Origin: Bacteroidales bacterium UBA5382
GTDB lineage: Bacteria > Bacteroidota > Bacteroidia > Bacteroidales > Dysgonomonadaceae
NCBI GenBank assembly: GCA_002409745.1
Contig: DHOU01000015.1
Span: forward strand, 41,790 to 105,789
DNA: 64,000 bases
Direction: 5' to 3'
This document shows, one piece after another, positions 16,324-25,491 of the stretch. Each line of letters opens with the position of its first letter. Within the stretch, counting starts at the first letter, position 1. The notes beneath the pieces are model-generated. The model searched no databases. It was given only the letters and a program-made list of their open reading frames with translations, and was not told where the DNA came from. Both the position numbers and the translations under genes were made by a program.

Positions 16324-17471
16324 TACTTGCTTTTAGCCGGCAACGATACGGGTGTCCATTTAATTGCATTCTTTGAGGCCAAATGATTCCCGTTAGCGGT
16401 ATGATCTTTCACTGTATTGCCTGCTCCGTCGTTACATTTCCAATAAGCTACAAGCCCCTCCGATTCCGGCTCCACCTCGAAAGGGTTGTTCGCAATCTCT
16501 TCCTGCGTGCGAACAACATTCCATATACGGCATTCCGAGAATTCTCCTGCCAAATAGCGGTTATCTTCATAAGAGCGCCCGATATAGAAGCCATCTTTAC
16601 CGTTTACATCAAAACTTACTCGACCGATGGATTTAGTTCCTTGCGACTGGACTTTACCGTTTACATAAATTTTCATATCTCCATCGGAAGAATCGTACGT
16701 CAGAGCCACATGGGTCCATTCGTTCGTAGGCAGTCCCTTGTTGGAATCAGAATCCGGGAAGTTGCCTTTATTGGTGGCTATTTGAATTTGATTGGAAGGA
16801 AAGCCTGCATCCCCGATACGGATAAGGAGCCTTCCCTCTATTCCCATTACCGTGCTGATAAGCCTGTCGTAATCGCGGCATCTGATCAATGCCTCCATTG
16901 TAACCTGCGAGAGATTGTTTACCACAGTGGGGGTCACCCATTGATCGATGTGAAGGTAATTGTCTTCCATGTCGGCTACGACATTGATTAAAGCCGCTCC
17001 TTTCAAGACATAATAAATGGTTTGCGCGCTTTGCAAGACGGGTAGGTCGGCATGGACGATTGTCACTGGAAGCACATATACCGAATCCCTGTCAAGGCGA
17101 TTGATATCTTTAAAATGAATGGACGTTTCCGAAGAACGAACACTTCCGGCCGCAATCGTCACCTTTGGTTCGGGTAATTCGTAATAAACTTCGGGAAGCG
17201 CCACCGCATGATCGTAATAGGCTTTATTATAGACTTCTACTAACGATGGGGCGGGTTGGTATGTTACCGTAATATCCTTATCTTCGGGTTGAGCGATTGC
17301 CGTTTGTAAGATCCTTGCTTCATTTACAATATTCGGCTTAATCAGCAAGTTGTCAACTTTAGATATCGATTCGATATATACTTTATTATCAAAGGACGCA
17401 TCATTATTACAGCTGCAAAAGAGCATTAATAAGAAAGAAAGCGGAAAAAAATAGAAACTATAACGATTCAT
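16323..17471 (-). CDS. DUF1735 and LamG-domain lipoprotein (probable surface glycan-binding protein)
   Basis: A 382-residue lipoprotein with signal peptide ending LFCSC (Cys21). DUF1735 covers about residues 30-160 (NKAYYDHAVALPEVYY, then VTIAAGSVRSSETSIHF). A concanavalin-like LamG domain follows (about 170-345) with NEWTHVALTYDSSDGDMKIY, GFYIGRSYEDNR and FSECRIWNVVRTQEEI. No glycosidase motif is present. In N-glycan loci of Bacteroides a protein of this build lies between the GH18-like binder and the endoglycosidase, so a role in capturing glycoprotein glycans at the cell surface is likely by analogy. Confidence 0.82.
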   Translation of the reverse strand: MNRYSFYFFPLSFLLMLFCSCNNDASFDNKVYIESISKVDNLLIKPNIVNEARILQTAIAQPEDKDITVTYQPAPSLVEVYNKAYYDHAVALPEVYYELPEPKVTIAAGSVRSSETSIHFKDINRLDRDSVYVLPVTIVHADLPVLQSAQTIYYVLKGAALINVVADMEDNYLHIDQWVTPTVVNNLSQVTMEALIRCRDYDRLISTVMGIEGRLLIRIGDAGFPSNQIQIATNKGNFPDSDSNKGLPTNEWTHVALTYDSSDGDMKIYVNGKVQSQGTKSIGRVSFDVNGKDGFYIGRSYEDNRYLAGEFSECRIWNVVRTQEEIANNPFEVEPESEGLVAYWKCNDGAGNTVKDHTANGNHLASKNAIKWTPVSLPAKSK

Positions 17472-17473
17472 AA

Positions 17474-18529
17474 TTATTTAGATTTGAATGATGGGTTCAA
17501 CGTATAGATAGCTGTTTTAGTATAGTTATATACCCGACGGACATTATAATAATCGTTATTGATATTATATATACCCAATCCGGCTATCGTGAAATTCGGA
17601 AAAGTTGCGGTCGCCCATAGGGCTGATGAAGGAACAGCCCGGGTACCGTCAGTCCAGTATCCGGTTTTGGTATCGGATTGGTCCAGAGAGGTTGTTTCGG
17701 CCGTAACAATAAAGCGATCGGTAGGAACTCCTTCCGTACAAGCCCTCGTTATGTCGTAAGTCAACTGGCCGCCGCTGGTTGCGCCGGATGTCTCAATAAT
17801 AATATGCTTGCATAAATTCAGTATGGTTTTATCGACCAGGTTTTGCGGCTTTCCGGCAAAAACAAGCATTTTGTCTTTGTGTGTATTTATCCACGAATGG
17901 ATAATGCCGATGTAAGTATTTTCGTTAGAGATATATTCTTCTTTTTCGTTCGCGGTCATATGCAAAAGGCTTTTTCCGTTATATCCTACAATAATGCCGT
18001 CGTAGCCATATGTATCTACCAATTTGAGGGAATACCCCAACGTATCCAGAAGGTGTGATAGAAAATCCTCCTGTACAGTCGTCTCTTCTTCATTATCCTT
18101 TAACTCTGCCATTTTATTATCATAATTCAATTTCAGAGCATCGTAATCCAGAGAGAAAATGACCTTCATATCCTTGTCCTGACGGACGTTGCGTATTTCA
18201 TTTAATTCCAGATCGTCTAAACTGTCAGGGTGGGTTAAAACGACAACATCGATGCTGTCGGGCAGATTGTCGATATGTTGGGCCCTATTGAAAGGTACTT
18301 TTTCGCTATTGTCAAACCATGCATATACGATTTTATGGTCAGACTTGCGGTATTCTTTCAAGTTCTGTAAATAGTCTGCATATAATTCAGGATTTTGTTT
18401 TTTTATGTCGGGATCGATAATGGTTAACGATTCCGTATCCGTCCAATCGCTACAAGAAGTAGAAAGGAAACTGATAAAAAAACAACACGCGGTAATAATC
18501 ATCGCATATATAAATTTATTTTTCATCAC
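17474..18529 (-). CDS. GH18-fold lipoprotein without catalytic residues (probable surface glycan-binding protein)
   Basis: A 351-residue lipoprotein (STSC, Cys26). The fold pattern is GH18: KIVYAWFDNS on strand one, MKVIFSLDYDA, then VDTYGYDGIIVGYNG at the strand that normally carries DGxDxDxE. Here the block is DGIIVGYN (177-184): the catalytic Glu position is Asn184 and the acetamide-orienting Asp is Gly182. It therefore should bind but not cut chitobiose-core glycans. It follows susD by 14 bases and is separated from the next gene by two bases, so it is part of the same transcript. Confidence 0.82.
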   Translation of the reverse strand: MMKNKFIYAMIITACCFFISFLSTSCSDWTDTESLTIIDPDIKKQNPELYADYLQNLKEYRKSDHKIVYAWFDNSEKVPFNRAQHIDNLPDSIDVVVLTHPDSLDDLELNEIRNVRQDKDMKVIFSLDYDALKLNYDNKMAELKDNEEETTVQEDFLSHLLDTLGYSLKLVDTYGYDGIIVGYNGKSLLHMTANEKEEYISNENTYIGIIHSWINTHKDKMLVFAGKPQNLVDKTILNLCKHIIIETSGATSGGQLTYDITRACTEGVPTDRFIVTAETTSLDQSDTKTGYWTDGTRAVPSSALWATATFPNFTIAGLGIYNINNDYYNVRRVYNYTKTAIYTLNPSFKSK

Positions 18530-18543
18530 TTATTGTATTTAAA

Positions 18544-20118
18544 TTAGTTTTTCTTTGCCCACCAAATATCGGTGCCTATATTGTCCGGTCCTTTTAAGTA
18601 TTGGCTTACCGCATTCGCGACGTTTTGAGCGTTATTGGTATATTCTTCCTGGGGATAAGGCAGTCGGCGGGCCATCCGTTCAGTGCTTACCGTACCTCCG
18701 CTCTTGTTCTCCATTACCGGTATGAGTTTGGGATATCCCGTGCGGCGGAATTCCGACCAGGCCTCAATACCGAGAGGAAAATTTGCAATCCATTTTTGCG
18801 TAATAATCCGTTCGAGATTCTTCTCATACTCTGCCTCGACATCGTATTTTACCGTTATCTTACTGGTTGTTCCGAAATAAGAATAACTGCCTAACGGGTC
18901 TTTATAAGATTCCGGTACACTCACTTCGTCTTCCCTGTACTGTTCCGCTCCGGAAGCATCCCATTGCTCAAAAGAAAGGGAAATACCTGCGTTATAGTAT
19001 TCTTCTGCCGATCCGCCGCCCATATTCCATCCACGTAAGGCACCTTCGGCTTTCAGAAAAGAAACTTCGGCGGCATTCATCCATAGCAATTTATTGCCGG
19101 TTTCGACTTTCATGTTCGAATAAGATTGAGCTTTTCCAGCTTCCGGTATCATAATGCCCGACCGCAATCCGATATATCCGTTTGTTGTATTTCCTGTAAA
19201 TGTTGACAGCGTGAAATATTTTTCCCTTCTCGGATCGTTATATCCGTTCATAAAAGAGGTTATATCCGCCGATATGCGGGAGTCACCTCCATTATATTCA
19301 TACATTACAACATGAAACGGATTGGTGTTAGCAAGTGTCATAAAGGCATTTTCACTATTCGAACTAATAGTGCCGATATTGTGGTTTGCTGCTTCCTCCG
19401 CTTTCTCTTTTGCCAGTTGTGGCTCTACATCGGCAATCCTCATAGACAAACGAAGCTTTAGAGAATTCGCCAATTTTATCCAATTGACCACAACACCTTC
19501 ATAAATCCGGTCGGATTTAGGCGAAAAATCTTCCGTTTGATGAGCCGTCAAGGCCTCGATAGCTCCATCCAATTCTTGTAACATCAACTTATAAATCTGT
19601 TCTTGAGAATCATAAGGCGCATTCAATTGTCCATCCTCTCCCACTTGTGAGTAGGGAATGGGACCATAAATGTCGGTTACCCGCGAGATTCCCATTATTT
19701 TTATTATATCGGCTACACCTAATGACACGGGGTTCTCGGAGGAATTGTGCAAGAACTTGTGATTCGCCATTATTTTGGTGAAAATGTCGTTGAAAGCAAC
19801 TCTCCACCAATGATTTTCGGGAATATAAGTAGAAAAATTTCTGTTGTTGAATCCCGGATTCGAATCAGACAGATAACCACCAAAGGCACCCCCCAATAAA
19901 CATTCTACAAACTGATTGGCATTGGCATCGGTAGGGATTACCCAACTCTGCATGGCAAGCAGGTATTGTCTCAACAAGTAATCATCCCGCCCCATTTCTT
20001 CTTCCGTCGCTGCGGATATATCTCTGTTGTATTCATTGTATTTATCCGTACATGTTGCGAAAAATAACACAAAGTACACACAGGCAACGATCGGTAATAC
20101 TAATTTATATCTTTTCAT
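18544..20118 (-). CDS. SusD/RagB-family nutrient-uptake lipoprotein
   Basis: Surface lipoprotein of 524 residues that caps the SusC barrel and holds the incoming glycan. The signal peptide ends FFATC (Cys23). The helical TPR-like core includes the conserved RVTDIYGPIPYSQVG near residue 145, NSLKLRLSMRIAD near 225 and the C-terminal GIEAWSEFRRTGYPKLIP near 450 that marks SusD-like proteins of the RagB/SusD group. It follows the susC-like gene by 12 bases, as always in these loci. Confidence 0.95.
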   Translation of the reverse strand: MKRYKLVLPIVACVYFVLFFATCTDKYNEYNRDISAATEEEMGRDDYLLRQYLLAMQSWVIPTDANANQFVECLLGGAFGGYLSDSNPGFNNRNFSTYIPENHWWRVAFNDIFTKIMANHKFLHNSSENPVSLGVADIIKIMGISRVTDIYGPIPYSQVGEDGQLNAPYDSQEQIYKLMLQELDGAIEALTAHQTEDFSPKSDRIYEGVVVNWIKLANSLKLRLSMRIADVEPQLAKEKAEEAANHNIGTISSNSENAFMTLANTNPFHVVMYEYNGGDSRISADITSFMNGYNDPRREKYFTLSTFTGNTTNGYIGLRSGIMIPEAGKAQSYSNMKVETGNKLLWMNAAEVSFLKAEGALRGWNMGGGSAEEYYNAGISLSFEQWDASGAEQYREDEVSVPESYKDPLGSYSYFGTTSKITVKYDVEAEYEKNLERIITQKWIANFPLGIEAWSEFRRTGYPKLIPVMENKSGGTVSTERMARRLPYPQEEYTNNAQNVANAVSQYLKGPDNIGTDIWWAKKN

Positions 20119-20130
20119 TTTCTGTTCGTA

Positions 20131-23100
20131 TTAAAAATTAATCTTCACACTAAAGCCTACATTCCGAGAGTTAGGCATCATAAAATAATCGATTCCTTGA
20201 TAATAGTTCCCTACGGTAGCAACAGATTCCGGATCAAAAGGAGCTTTATTGTAAATCATCCATAAATTGCGCCCGATTAAGGAAACTGTAACATCGGTGA
20301 TTCCCCGTAATTGGGCTTTCGTAAAGGTATATCCAAGCCGGGCCTCCTGTAAGCGTACATTCGTTGCTCCGTAGGTATAATATTGAGGTATACCTGAGTT
20401 ACGACCGATGGCGGTAAACCATTTTTCGGCATTGACAACATCTCCTCCATTGACGACGACACCTCCGTTATCTCGCGCAACAGCAGATGCTTCGGATACT
20501 CCATAACGGTCCAATACGGCTTGGGTTGCGGAATATACGATACCGCCCAAGCGGGCCGAAAGCATAAATCCGAAATTGAAATTCCTCCATGAGAAATCGT
20601 TTCTCCAACTCATATTGCTCTTCGGAAAAACACTTCCCAATTTGATGGGTTCCAAAGCTCTGGCCGAAGTGATATTGCCATCTTGATCGATATAAATATC
20701 CCCGTTGCTATCTCGCTGAACATCGTATAACGAATAAAAATCGCCTAAAGACCCCCCTTCCTTAAGGATAAAACGGGCATCGGCCAATCCTCCGATGTCT
20801 AATGTATAAGGAGTCGATTGTCCGGTTTGAGGGTCTTTATAATCCTCTACCAATTCTTCGATCTTATTTGTATTTGCACTGAAAGTGTAGTGTGTCGACC
20901 AGGTAAAATCATTCCATTTGTTATCATATCCTACCCCCAGCTCTATCCCCCGGTTTCTTATACTGCCGGTTTGAATATAACGATATTTGTATAAAGAGGA
21001 TGAGGATAATCCCGGATTGAAAGTTTGGTTGAACGACCGGGCATCATATAAACTGATATCGATATGGAAGTGTTTTAAAAGCCGGGTCGTGAGTCCTACT
21101 TCCCAAGAGTTTGTCCTTTCGGGCTTTAATTGAGGCATCGGTGCATAAGTCGGCGTCGGTTCATATCCGTTGAGGGAGCCGGACCATGCATAATTTTTTT
21201 GTGCCAGGAAACGTTTGAAAGGAGTACCCACGGAAGCGAAAGATGCTCGCAGTTTCATGTAATCGATTACCTCCTTAGGCATGTGAAAAAGGTCGGACAA
21301 AATAAAAGATGTGCCGATGGATGGATAAAAGAATCCTTTTGCAGTAGAATAGGATCCGGAAAGTTGCGAAGGCCAATCGTACCGCCCGGTTAATGTAAGG
21401 AAGTAAGCACCTCTATAGCCGAACTCCGTACTGGCGAAAACCGATTGTGTCTGATCGTGGTATCCGGCCTGCGAACTTCGGGCTTTGTCCCTATCCAATT
21501 GCATGAGTGAAAACAAATTGGGAATACCGCTTTCCGTGTCGGTATCAACAATCGGGCCGCCGGTTTGCACGGCATATTGTTGTATATCCGATAGAGAAGC
21601 TCCTATATTGGCAAATAGCGTCAGTTTTTCGGCTATCGATTTGTTTATATTGACAAGGAAATCTGTGTAGGTTTGCTTTTCATTCGTTCGTTGAACCCCG
21701 AAAAGCCCGTTATTCGAACCTCCGGTTAAAGTCGTATTCGTAGAAGCGTATAGCTTTTCGGAATATTCCGTTCCGGCGTTATCCACCCGTATACGCGCAG
21801 AGACATTCAACCAATCGAGCAAATCATAGCTCAGATTCGCATTAAACATATAACGGTCTTTTGCATTCTCACGTAAATTGCGGTAGTTGATCCAATAAGG
21901 ATTTTGGCCGGTATATTCATTAATACCTTGCGGCCAGTATTGGGTTGATATTTTTCGCTGTGTGCTATACCGTTCAAACATCCTAATATCGTTCCAATCA
22001 TCGCCTCTCGGGAAAAGATAAACGCTGACCAATGGATTCTGATAGACTCCCTGATTGGCCATATTTCGGTCATTTTGCTTGACATATGTTGCTCCTACAT
22101 CCAACGTCATTTTGTCTTCTAAAAACGAAGCCGTATTCCTGATGGAAAAGTTGTAACGTCGATAATCGTTATTCGGAATCATTCCGCGCGAATCTACCGC
22201 GCTGGCTGAAGCATAGGTTTGATTACGTTCGGTACCGGTAGAGAACGATAAGGTCTCTGTCGTTACCATTCCCGTCCTGAAATAATCGCTTCGAGGTGAA
22301 TATCCCATAAAATTAGCCTCATTTAATCGATTCCCCCAACTTTTATCGGCAACCGTAACTTCGGGGCTTAACAAACTGCCTGTGCCGTACCGATTCTGGA
22401 AATCAGGCAACACAAACGGCTGCAAAAATTCCGTATTCTGAGACAAAGACAAGGTTGTTTTCCCCGCTTTACCTTTCTTCGTCGTAATCAAAATCACCCC
22501 GTTTGCCGCCATATTGCCATAAAGTGCGGACGCCGCTGCTCCGGTAAGCACCGAAAGCGATTCGATATCTTCAGGATTGATATCCGCTACGGCATCTCTG
22601 GCGCCCGACGAATCGAATACGGTACCTCCTTCACTCGCAAAATCGAACATTGGAATCCCATCCACCACATATAGCGCATTATTCGACTGGGCTATACTTT
22701 TCATACCGCGCATTACGACTTTACTCGCTCCGCCGACTCCGGAAGAACTCGCATTGATAGTCACACCCGCTACTTTTCCCGATAAGGCATTGATAAAATT
22801 GGCATCCTTTATGCGAGTAAGTTCGTCTTGTTTGACTTCCTGCACATTGTAACTTAAGGCTTTCTGCGATCTCCGGATCCCTAAAGCCGTCACAACCACT
22901 TCATCCAGCAACTTCATGTCTTGCTGCATGGTCACATTCAAGACTTCCCGCTCACCCGGCTGAATCGTTTGAGAAGCATATCCTATATAGGAAAAGGTAA
23001 GCGACTGGCCTTGCTCGATGGATAAGGAATAATTGCCGTCGATATCCGTGGCGGTTCCGCCTGCGGTAGAGCCGTCATCCTTTACGACATAGACGCCCAC

Positions 23101-23544
23101 TCCGATCAGCGGTTGTTTGCTTTCATCGACGACCACTCCCGAAACGGTTCGCTTTTGCGGTGAAGACGGAAGTTGCGCCCTTTCCTGTATTTTCGTAATC
23201 ACGATATGTTTGTCCTTGATTACATACGTCAAATCGGTACCGGATTCCGCTAAAATATGGTCGAGGACTTCCCGTATGGGTTGTTGTTCGGCCGTTACAT
23301 CAATTCTTTTATCGGGATTAATATCTTCCGTATTATAAATCACCGACAGGTTCGTTTCTTTTTTTATTTGTTTAAACACCTCGCTTATCGGAGCGTTGGT
23401 GAATTTCAATGTCAGATATTGTCCTTGAGCTGCTGCTTTAACCTGAAAGCATTGTAAAGCTAAGATTGACAATATCAACATACTTTGGTAACTCAATACC
23501 CGATGGATCTTTTTTCTCATTTGTTTTAGATATTCATTTTTCAT
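20131..23544 (-). CDS. SusC/RagA-family TonB-linked outer-membrane transporter with STN signalling domain
   Basis: TonB-dependent importer of 1137 residues. A signal peptide (to about 40) is followed by an STN domain (about 45-120; LTLKFTNAPISEVFKQI), a carboxypeptidase-regulatory-like domain (about 130-215; VSGVVVDESKQPLIGVGVYV), a TonB-box-like LDEVVVTALG, the plug with DGIPM and SALYGNMAANGVILITTKKG, and a barrel ending FSVKINF. The STN domain is the module that contacts FecR-type anti-sigma factors; here fecR lies directly upstream. It imports the oligosaccharide released and captured by the lipoproteins encoded downstream. Confidence 0.96.
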   Translation of the reverse strand: MKNEYLKQMRKKIHRVLSYQSMLILSILALQCFQVKAAAQGQYLTLKFTNAPISEVFKQIKKETNLSVIYNTEDINPDKRIDVTAEQQPIREVLDHILAESGTDLTYVIKDKHIVITKIQERAQLPSSPQKRTVSGVVVDESKQPLIGVGVYVVKDDGSTAGGTATDIDGNYSLSIEQGQSLTFSYIGYASQTIQPGEREVLNVTMQQDMKLLDEVVVTALGIRRSQKALSYNVQEVKQDELTRIKDANFINALSGKVAGVTINASSSGVGGASKVVMRGMKSIAQSNNALYVVDGIPMFDFASEGGTVFDSSGARDAVADINPEDIESLSVLTGAAASALYGNMAANGVILITTKKGKAGKTTLSLSQNTEFLQPFVLPDFQNRYGTGSLLSPEVTVADKSWGNRLNEANFMGYSPRSDYFRTGMVTTETLSFSTGTERNQTYASASAVDSRGMIPNNDYRRYNFSIRNTASFLEDKMTLDVGATYVKQNDRNMANQGVYQNPLVSVYLFPRGDDWNDIRMFERYSTQRKISTQYWPQGINEYTGQNPYWINYRNLRENAKDRYMFNANLSYDLLDWLNVSARIRVDNAGTEYSEKLYASTNTTLTGGSNNGLFGVQRTNEKQTYTDFLVNINKSIAEKLTLFANIGASLSDIQQYAVQTGGPIVDTDTESGIPNLFSLMQLDRDKARSSQAGYHDQTQSVFASTEFGYRGAYFLTLTGRYDWPSQLSGSYSTAKGFFYPSIGTSFILSDLFHMPKEVIDYMKLRASFASVGTPFKRFLAQKNYAWSGSLNGYEPTPTYAPMPQLKPERTNSWEVGLTTRLLKHFHIDISLYDARSFNQTFNPGLSSSSLYKYRYIQTGSIRNRGIELGVGYDNKWNDFTWSTHYTFSANTNKIEELVEDYKDPQTGQSTPYTLDIGGLADARFILKEGGSLGDFYSLYDVQRDSNGDIYIDQDGNITSARALEPIKLGSVFPKSNMSWRNDFSWRNFNFGFMLSARLGGIVYSATQAVLDRYGVSEASAVARDNGGVVVNGGDVVNAEKWFTAIGRNSGIPQYYTYGATNVRLQEARLGYTFTKAQLRGITDVTVSLIGRNLWMIYNKAPFDPESVATVGNYYQGIDYFMMPNSRNVGFSVKINF

Positions 23545-23667
23545 TGACTCATTATTAAATGTGTTTTGCTTTTCTTGATTAGAAGATCAATTGCCTTCTC
23601 GTGGGTTTGTTTACGTCCTTCTTAATTTTTTCATTCTCTTTATGTTTAAATGTTTGACAAGTTATGT

Positions 23668-24648
23668 TTATTTAGAGGAGATGATGATCTCCCGATTATG
23701 GGTCTTATAGGTAAATTTATTGGTCAGTTCGAGCATCGATAAAATATGATGGATATTATCGGTCATTTCGAATTCTGCGGTAAAGCGTTCTCTTTTCACT
23801 TGTTCATCGTTGAAAACGATTTCTACATTATAATATTTTTCAAGGTCTTTACCGATTTCTTCCAACGATGTATTATGGAAGATAAGCTTACCGTCGATCC
23901 ATCCGTAGATATCCTCGACCGAGGTTACTTGCGAAAGGGCGGTTGTATTATTTTGTTTATCAAATAAAAGATGCTCGCCGGGTTTCATCTTTACGGATAA
24001 CTTTTTATCGGCATCCGAAAATAAAATAGAACCTTCGACGAGGGAAGCGGAGAGGAAATTGTCGTCATCATTACAGCGGACATTAAATTTCGTTCCTAAT
24101 ACTTTGATTTCAGAGTTATCATGCGAGACAATAAAAGGAAAGCGCCGATCGGGTGTAACTTCGAAAAAGGCTTCTCCGGTAAGCGTTGTTTGCCGTTTGA
24201 AAGTCAAAAACGATTTTTTGTAAGCCAAGTGGCTGCAAGCATTTAACCATACGGTTGAACCGTCGGGAAGAATTACCTGAGCTTTTTCACCCAACCGGGT
24301 GGAAACGACTATCGGCTCCGAATATGTATCCAATAAATAGAAAGTCGCAAAAGTTCCCGACACAATCAACGCGATGACGATAGCGGCTATTCCGGCAATC
24401 TTACGCCATAGAGGAATGGCTTTTCTCTCTACGGGCAGGATAGATTTACGGCGGGCGAAATCATCGTACATTTCATCGACGTCGATTTCCTCCATGGCTT
24501 TTATTCTATCCGACAGAAAAAGCAACATCGACAGGTCTTCCACTGTTTTCCGGTTCTCGGGGGAAGCGTCCATCCATGTCTCCACTTCTTTATTGGATGC
24601 AGTATCCAATAAGCCTTCACAATATTTTATCAAAAGATCATTTTCCAT
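23668..24648 (-). CDS. FecR-family anti-sigma factor
   Basis: Inner-membrane regulator of 326 residues from the ATG at 24648 (MENDLLIKYCEGLLD); a longer frame uses an unlikely ATT. The cytoplasmic N-terminus (1-80) should bind the sigma factor. One membrane helix follows (about 86-108; IAGIAAIVIALIVSGTF), then the periplasmic FecR domain (LGEKAQVILPDGSTVWLNA, GEAFFEVTPD) and a C-terminal DUF4974-type domain (FHNTSLEEIGKDLEKYYNVEI) that resembles STN. It lies 123 bases before susC and is divergent from the ECF sigma gene. Confidence 0.93.
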   Translation of the reverse strand: MENDLLIKYCEGLLDTASNKEVETWMDASPENRKTVEDLSMLLFLSDRIKAMEEIDVDEMYDDFARRKSILPVERKAIPLWRKIAGIAAIVIALIVSGTFATFYLLDTYSEPIVVSTRLGEKAQVILPDGSTVWLNACSHLAYKKSFLTFKRQTTLTGEAFFEVTPDRRFPFIVSHDNSEIKVLGTKFNVRCNDDDNFLSASLVEGSILFSDADKKLSVKMKPGEHLLFDKQNNTTALSQVTSVEDIYGWIDGKLIFHNTSLEEIGKDLEKYYNVEIVFNDEQVKRERFTAEFEMTDNIHHILSMLELTNKFTYKTHNREIIISSK

Positions 24649-24681
24649 TCTTTTTTTCAGGTGTCTGTTATTAATACAAAT

Positions 24682-24689
24682 CAAAAATA
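24682..24689 (-). promoter_or_regulatory. Possible -7 box for fecR
   Basis: On the minus strand the site reads TATTTTTG, fitting TAnnTTTG, 33 bases before the fecR start. The -33 element is not clear. Confidence 0.35.
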
Positions 24690-24721
24690 AAAGTTACTAA
24701 ACAAATCTCGAAATTATTTCT

Positions 24722-24752
24722 TTTGCATTCATTTACTTTTTCCATATCTTTG
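24722..24752 (+). promoter_or_regulatory. Full Bacteroidota promoter for the ECF sigma gene
   Basis: TTTG (24722-24725), 19 bases, then TATCTTTG (24745-24752): both elements match the TTTG-N19-21-TAnnTTTG consensus exactly. The start codon is 22 bases further on, so the sigma gene is read by the housekeeping holoenzyme. Confidence 0.8.
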
Positions 24753-24774
24753 TTTTCAATTCAATGAAGAATAT

Positions 24775-25341
24775 ATGAATGATTTCAGGGATAACACGGA
24801 AGTCATAAATAACTTACGCCATGACAACGGCACTTATTTTGAAATGGTGTATAAGTACTATTTCCCTTTTTTATATTCCTATGCCACTCAATACATAGAA
24901 AAAGAAGAAGCTAAAGAAGTAGTGCAGGAGACCATGCTGTGGTTGTGGGAGAACAAGTCTACGCTTATGGCCGATATGTCTTTGAAGTCATTACTTTTTA
25001 CAATTGTCAAAAATAAAAGTATTAATCGTATCCATCACGATCATATTAAAAACCGGATTCATGCATCGATCTATGAGAAGCAAGAGAAAATGTTCGACGA
25101 CCCGGATTTTTATCTCGAGAACGAGTTGTTTGCCCTTTTCCATGAAGCGCTCGATAAATTACCCGAAGACTTGCGGACCGTATTTGAATTAAGCCGTATG
25201 GATGGCCTTACTCATAAAGAAATAGCTGAAAAACTTCAGGTTTCATGCCAGACTGTCAATTACCGATTGGGAAAAGCGTTGCAACTATTGAGGGTCGAGT
25301 TGAAAGATTATTTGCCGATTTTGTTGATACTGCTTATGTAG
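24775..25341 (+). CDS. ECF-type RNA polymerase sigma factor
   Basis: A 188-residue extracytoplasmic-function sigma factor. Region 2 spans about 20-90 (FEMVYKYYFPFLYSYATQ; EEAKEVVQETMLWLWEN is the core-binding and -10 recognition block). Region 4 spans about 120-180 (LDKLPEDLRTVFELSRMDGL, HKEIAEKLQVSCQTVNYRL helix-turn-helix). It is divergent from fecR and next to the susC locus, so it is the cognate partner in a SusC-FecR-sigma switch that should induce glycan uptake genes. It probably drives the locus promoter upstream of susC, though no consensus for that is known to me. Confidence 0.95.
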   Translation: MNDFRDNTEVINNLRHDNGTYFEMVYKYYFPFLYSYATQYIEKEEAKEVVQETMLWLWENKSTLMADMSLKSLLFTIVKNKSINRIHHDHIKNRIHASIYEKQEKMFDDPDFYLENELFALFHEALDKLPEDLRTVFELSRMDGLTHKEIAEKLQVSCQTVNYRLGKALQLLRVELKDYLPILLILLM

Positions 25342-25396
25342 AGACTCTTTACGGATAGTGTGGCGATTCTTTGGAAACATTCTCTCTTCCACATAA

Positions 25397-25442
25397 AAAA
25401 CTGTTCAATGCAGCAGGAGAATCCGCTGTATCGAACAGTTTT
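25397..25442. terminator. Bidirectional terminator between ECF sigma gene and sdhB
   Basis: AAAACTGTTC (25397-25406) pairs with GAACAGTTTT (25433-25442); GCAGC/GCTGT extend the stem inwards. The A-run and T-run at the edges let it work for both convergent transcripts. Confidence 0.75.
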
Positions 25443-25460
25443 CAGGCGATCGGGAGTCTG

Positions 25461-25487
25461 TCGCTCCGGGCGGCGCCCTCGGTAAAG
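25461..25487 (+). repeat. Dispersed GC-rich intergenic element, copy 2
   Basis: TCGCTCCGGGCGGCGCCCTC followed by GGTAAAG. It is nearly the same as 48214-48240 (22 of 27 bases) and its core matches 346-362. Confidence 0.5.
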
Positions 25488-25491
25488 TTAT

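Noticed and set aside
20131..20504. A separate small gene inside the 3' end of the susC-like gene (75 codons at 20277)
   Set aside because: It is an out-of-frame reading of the SusC barrel end, which continues uninterrupted to FSVKINF.
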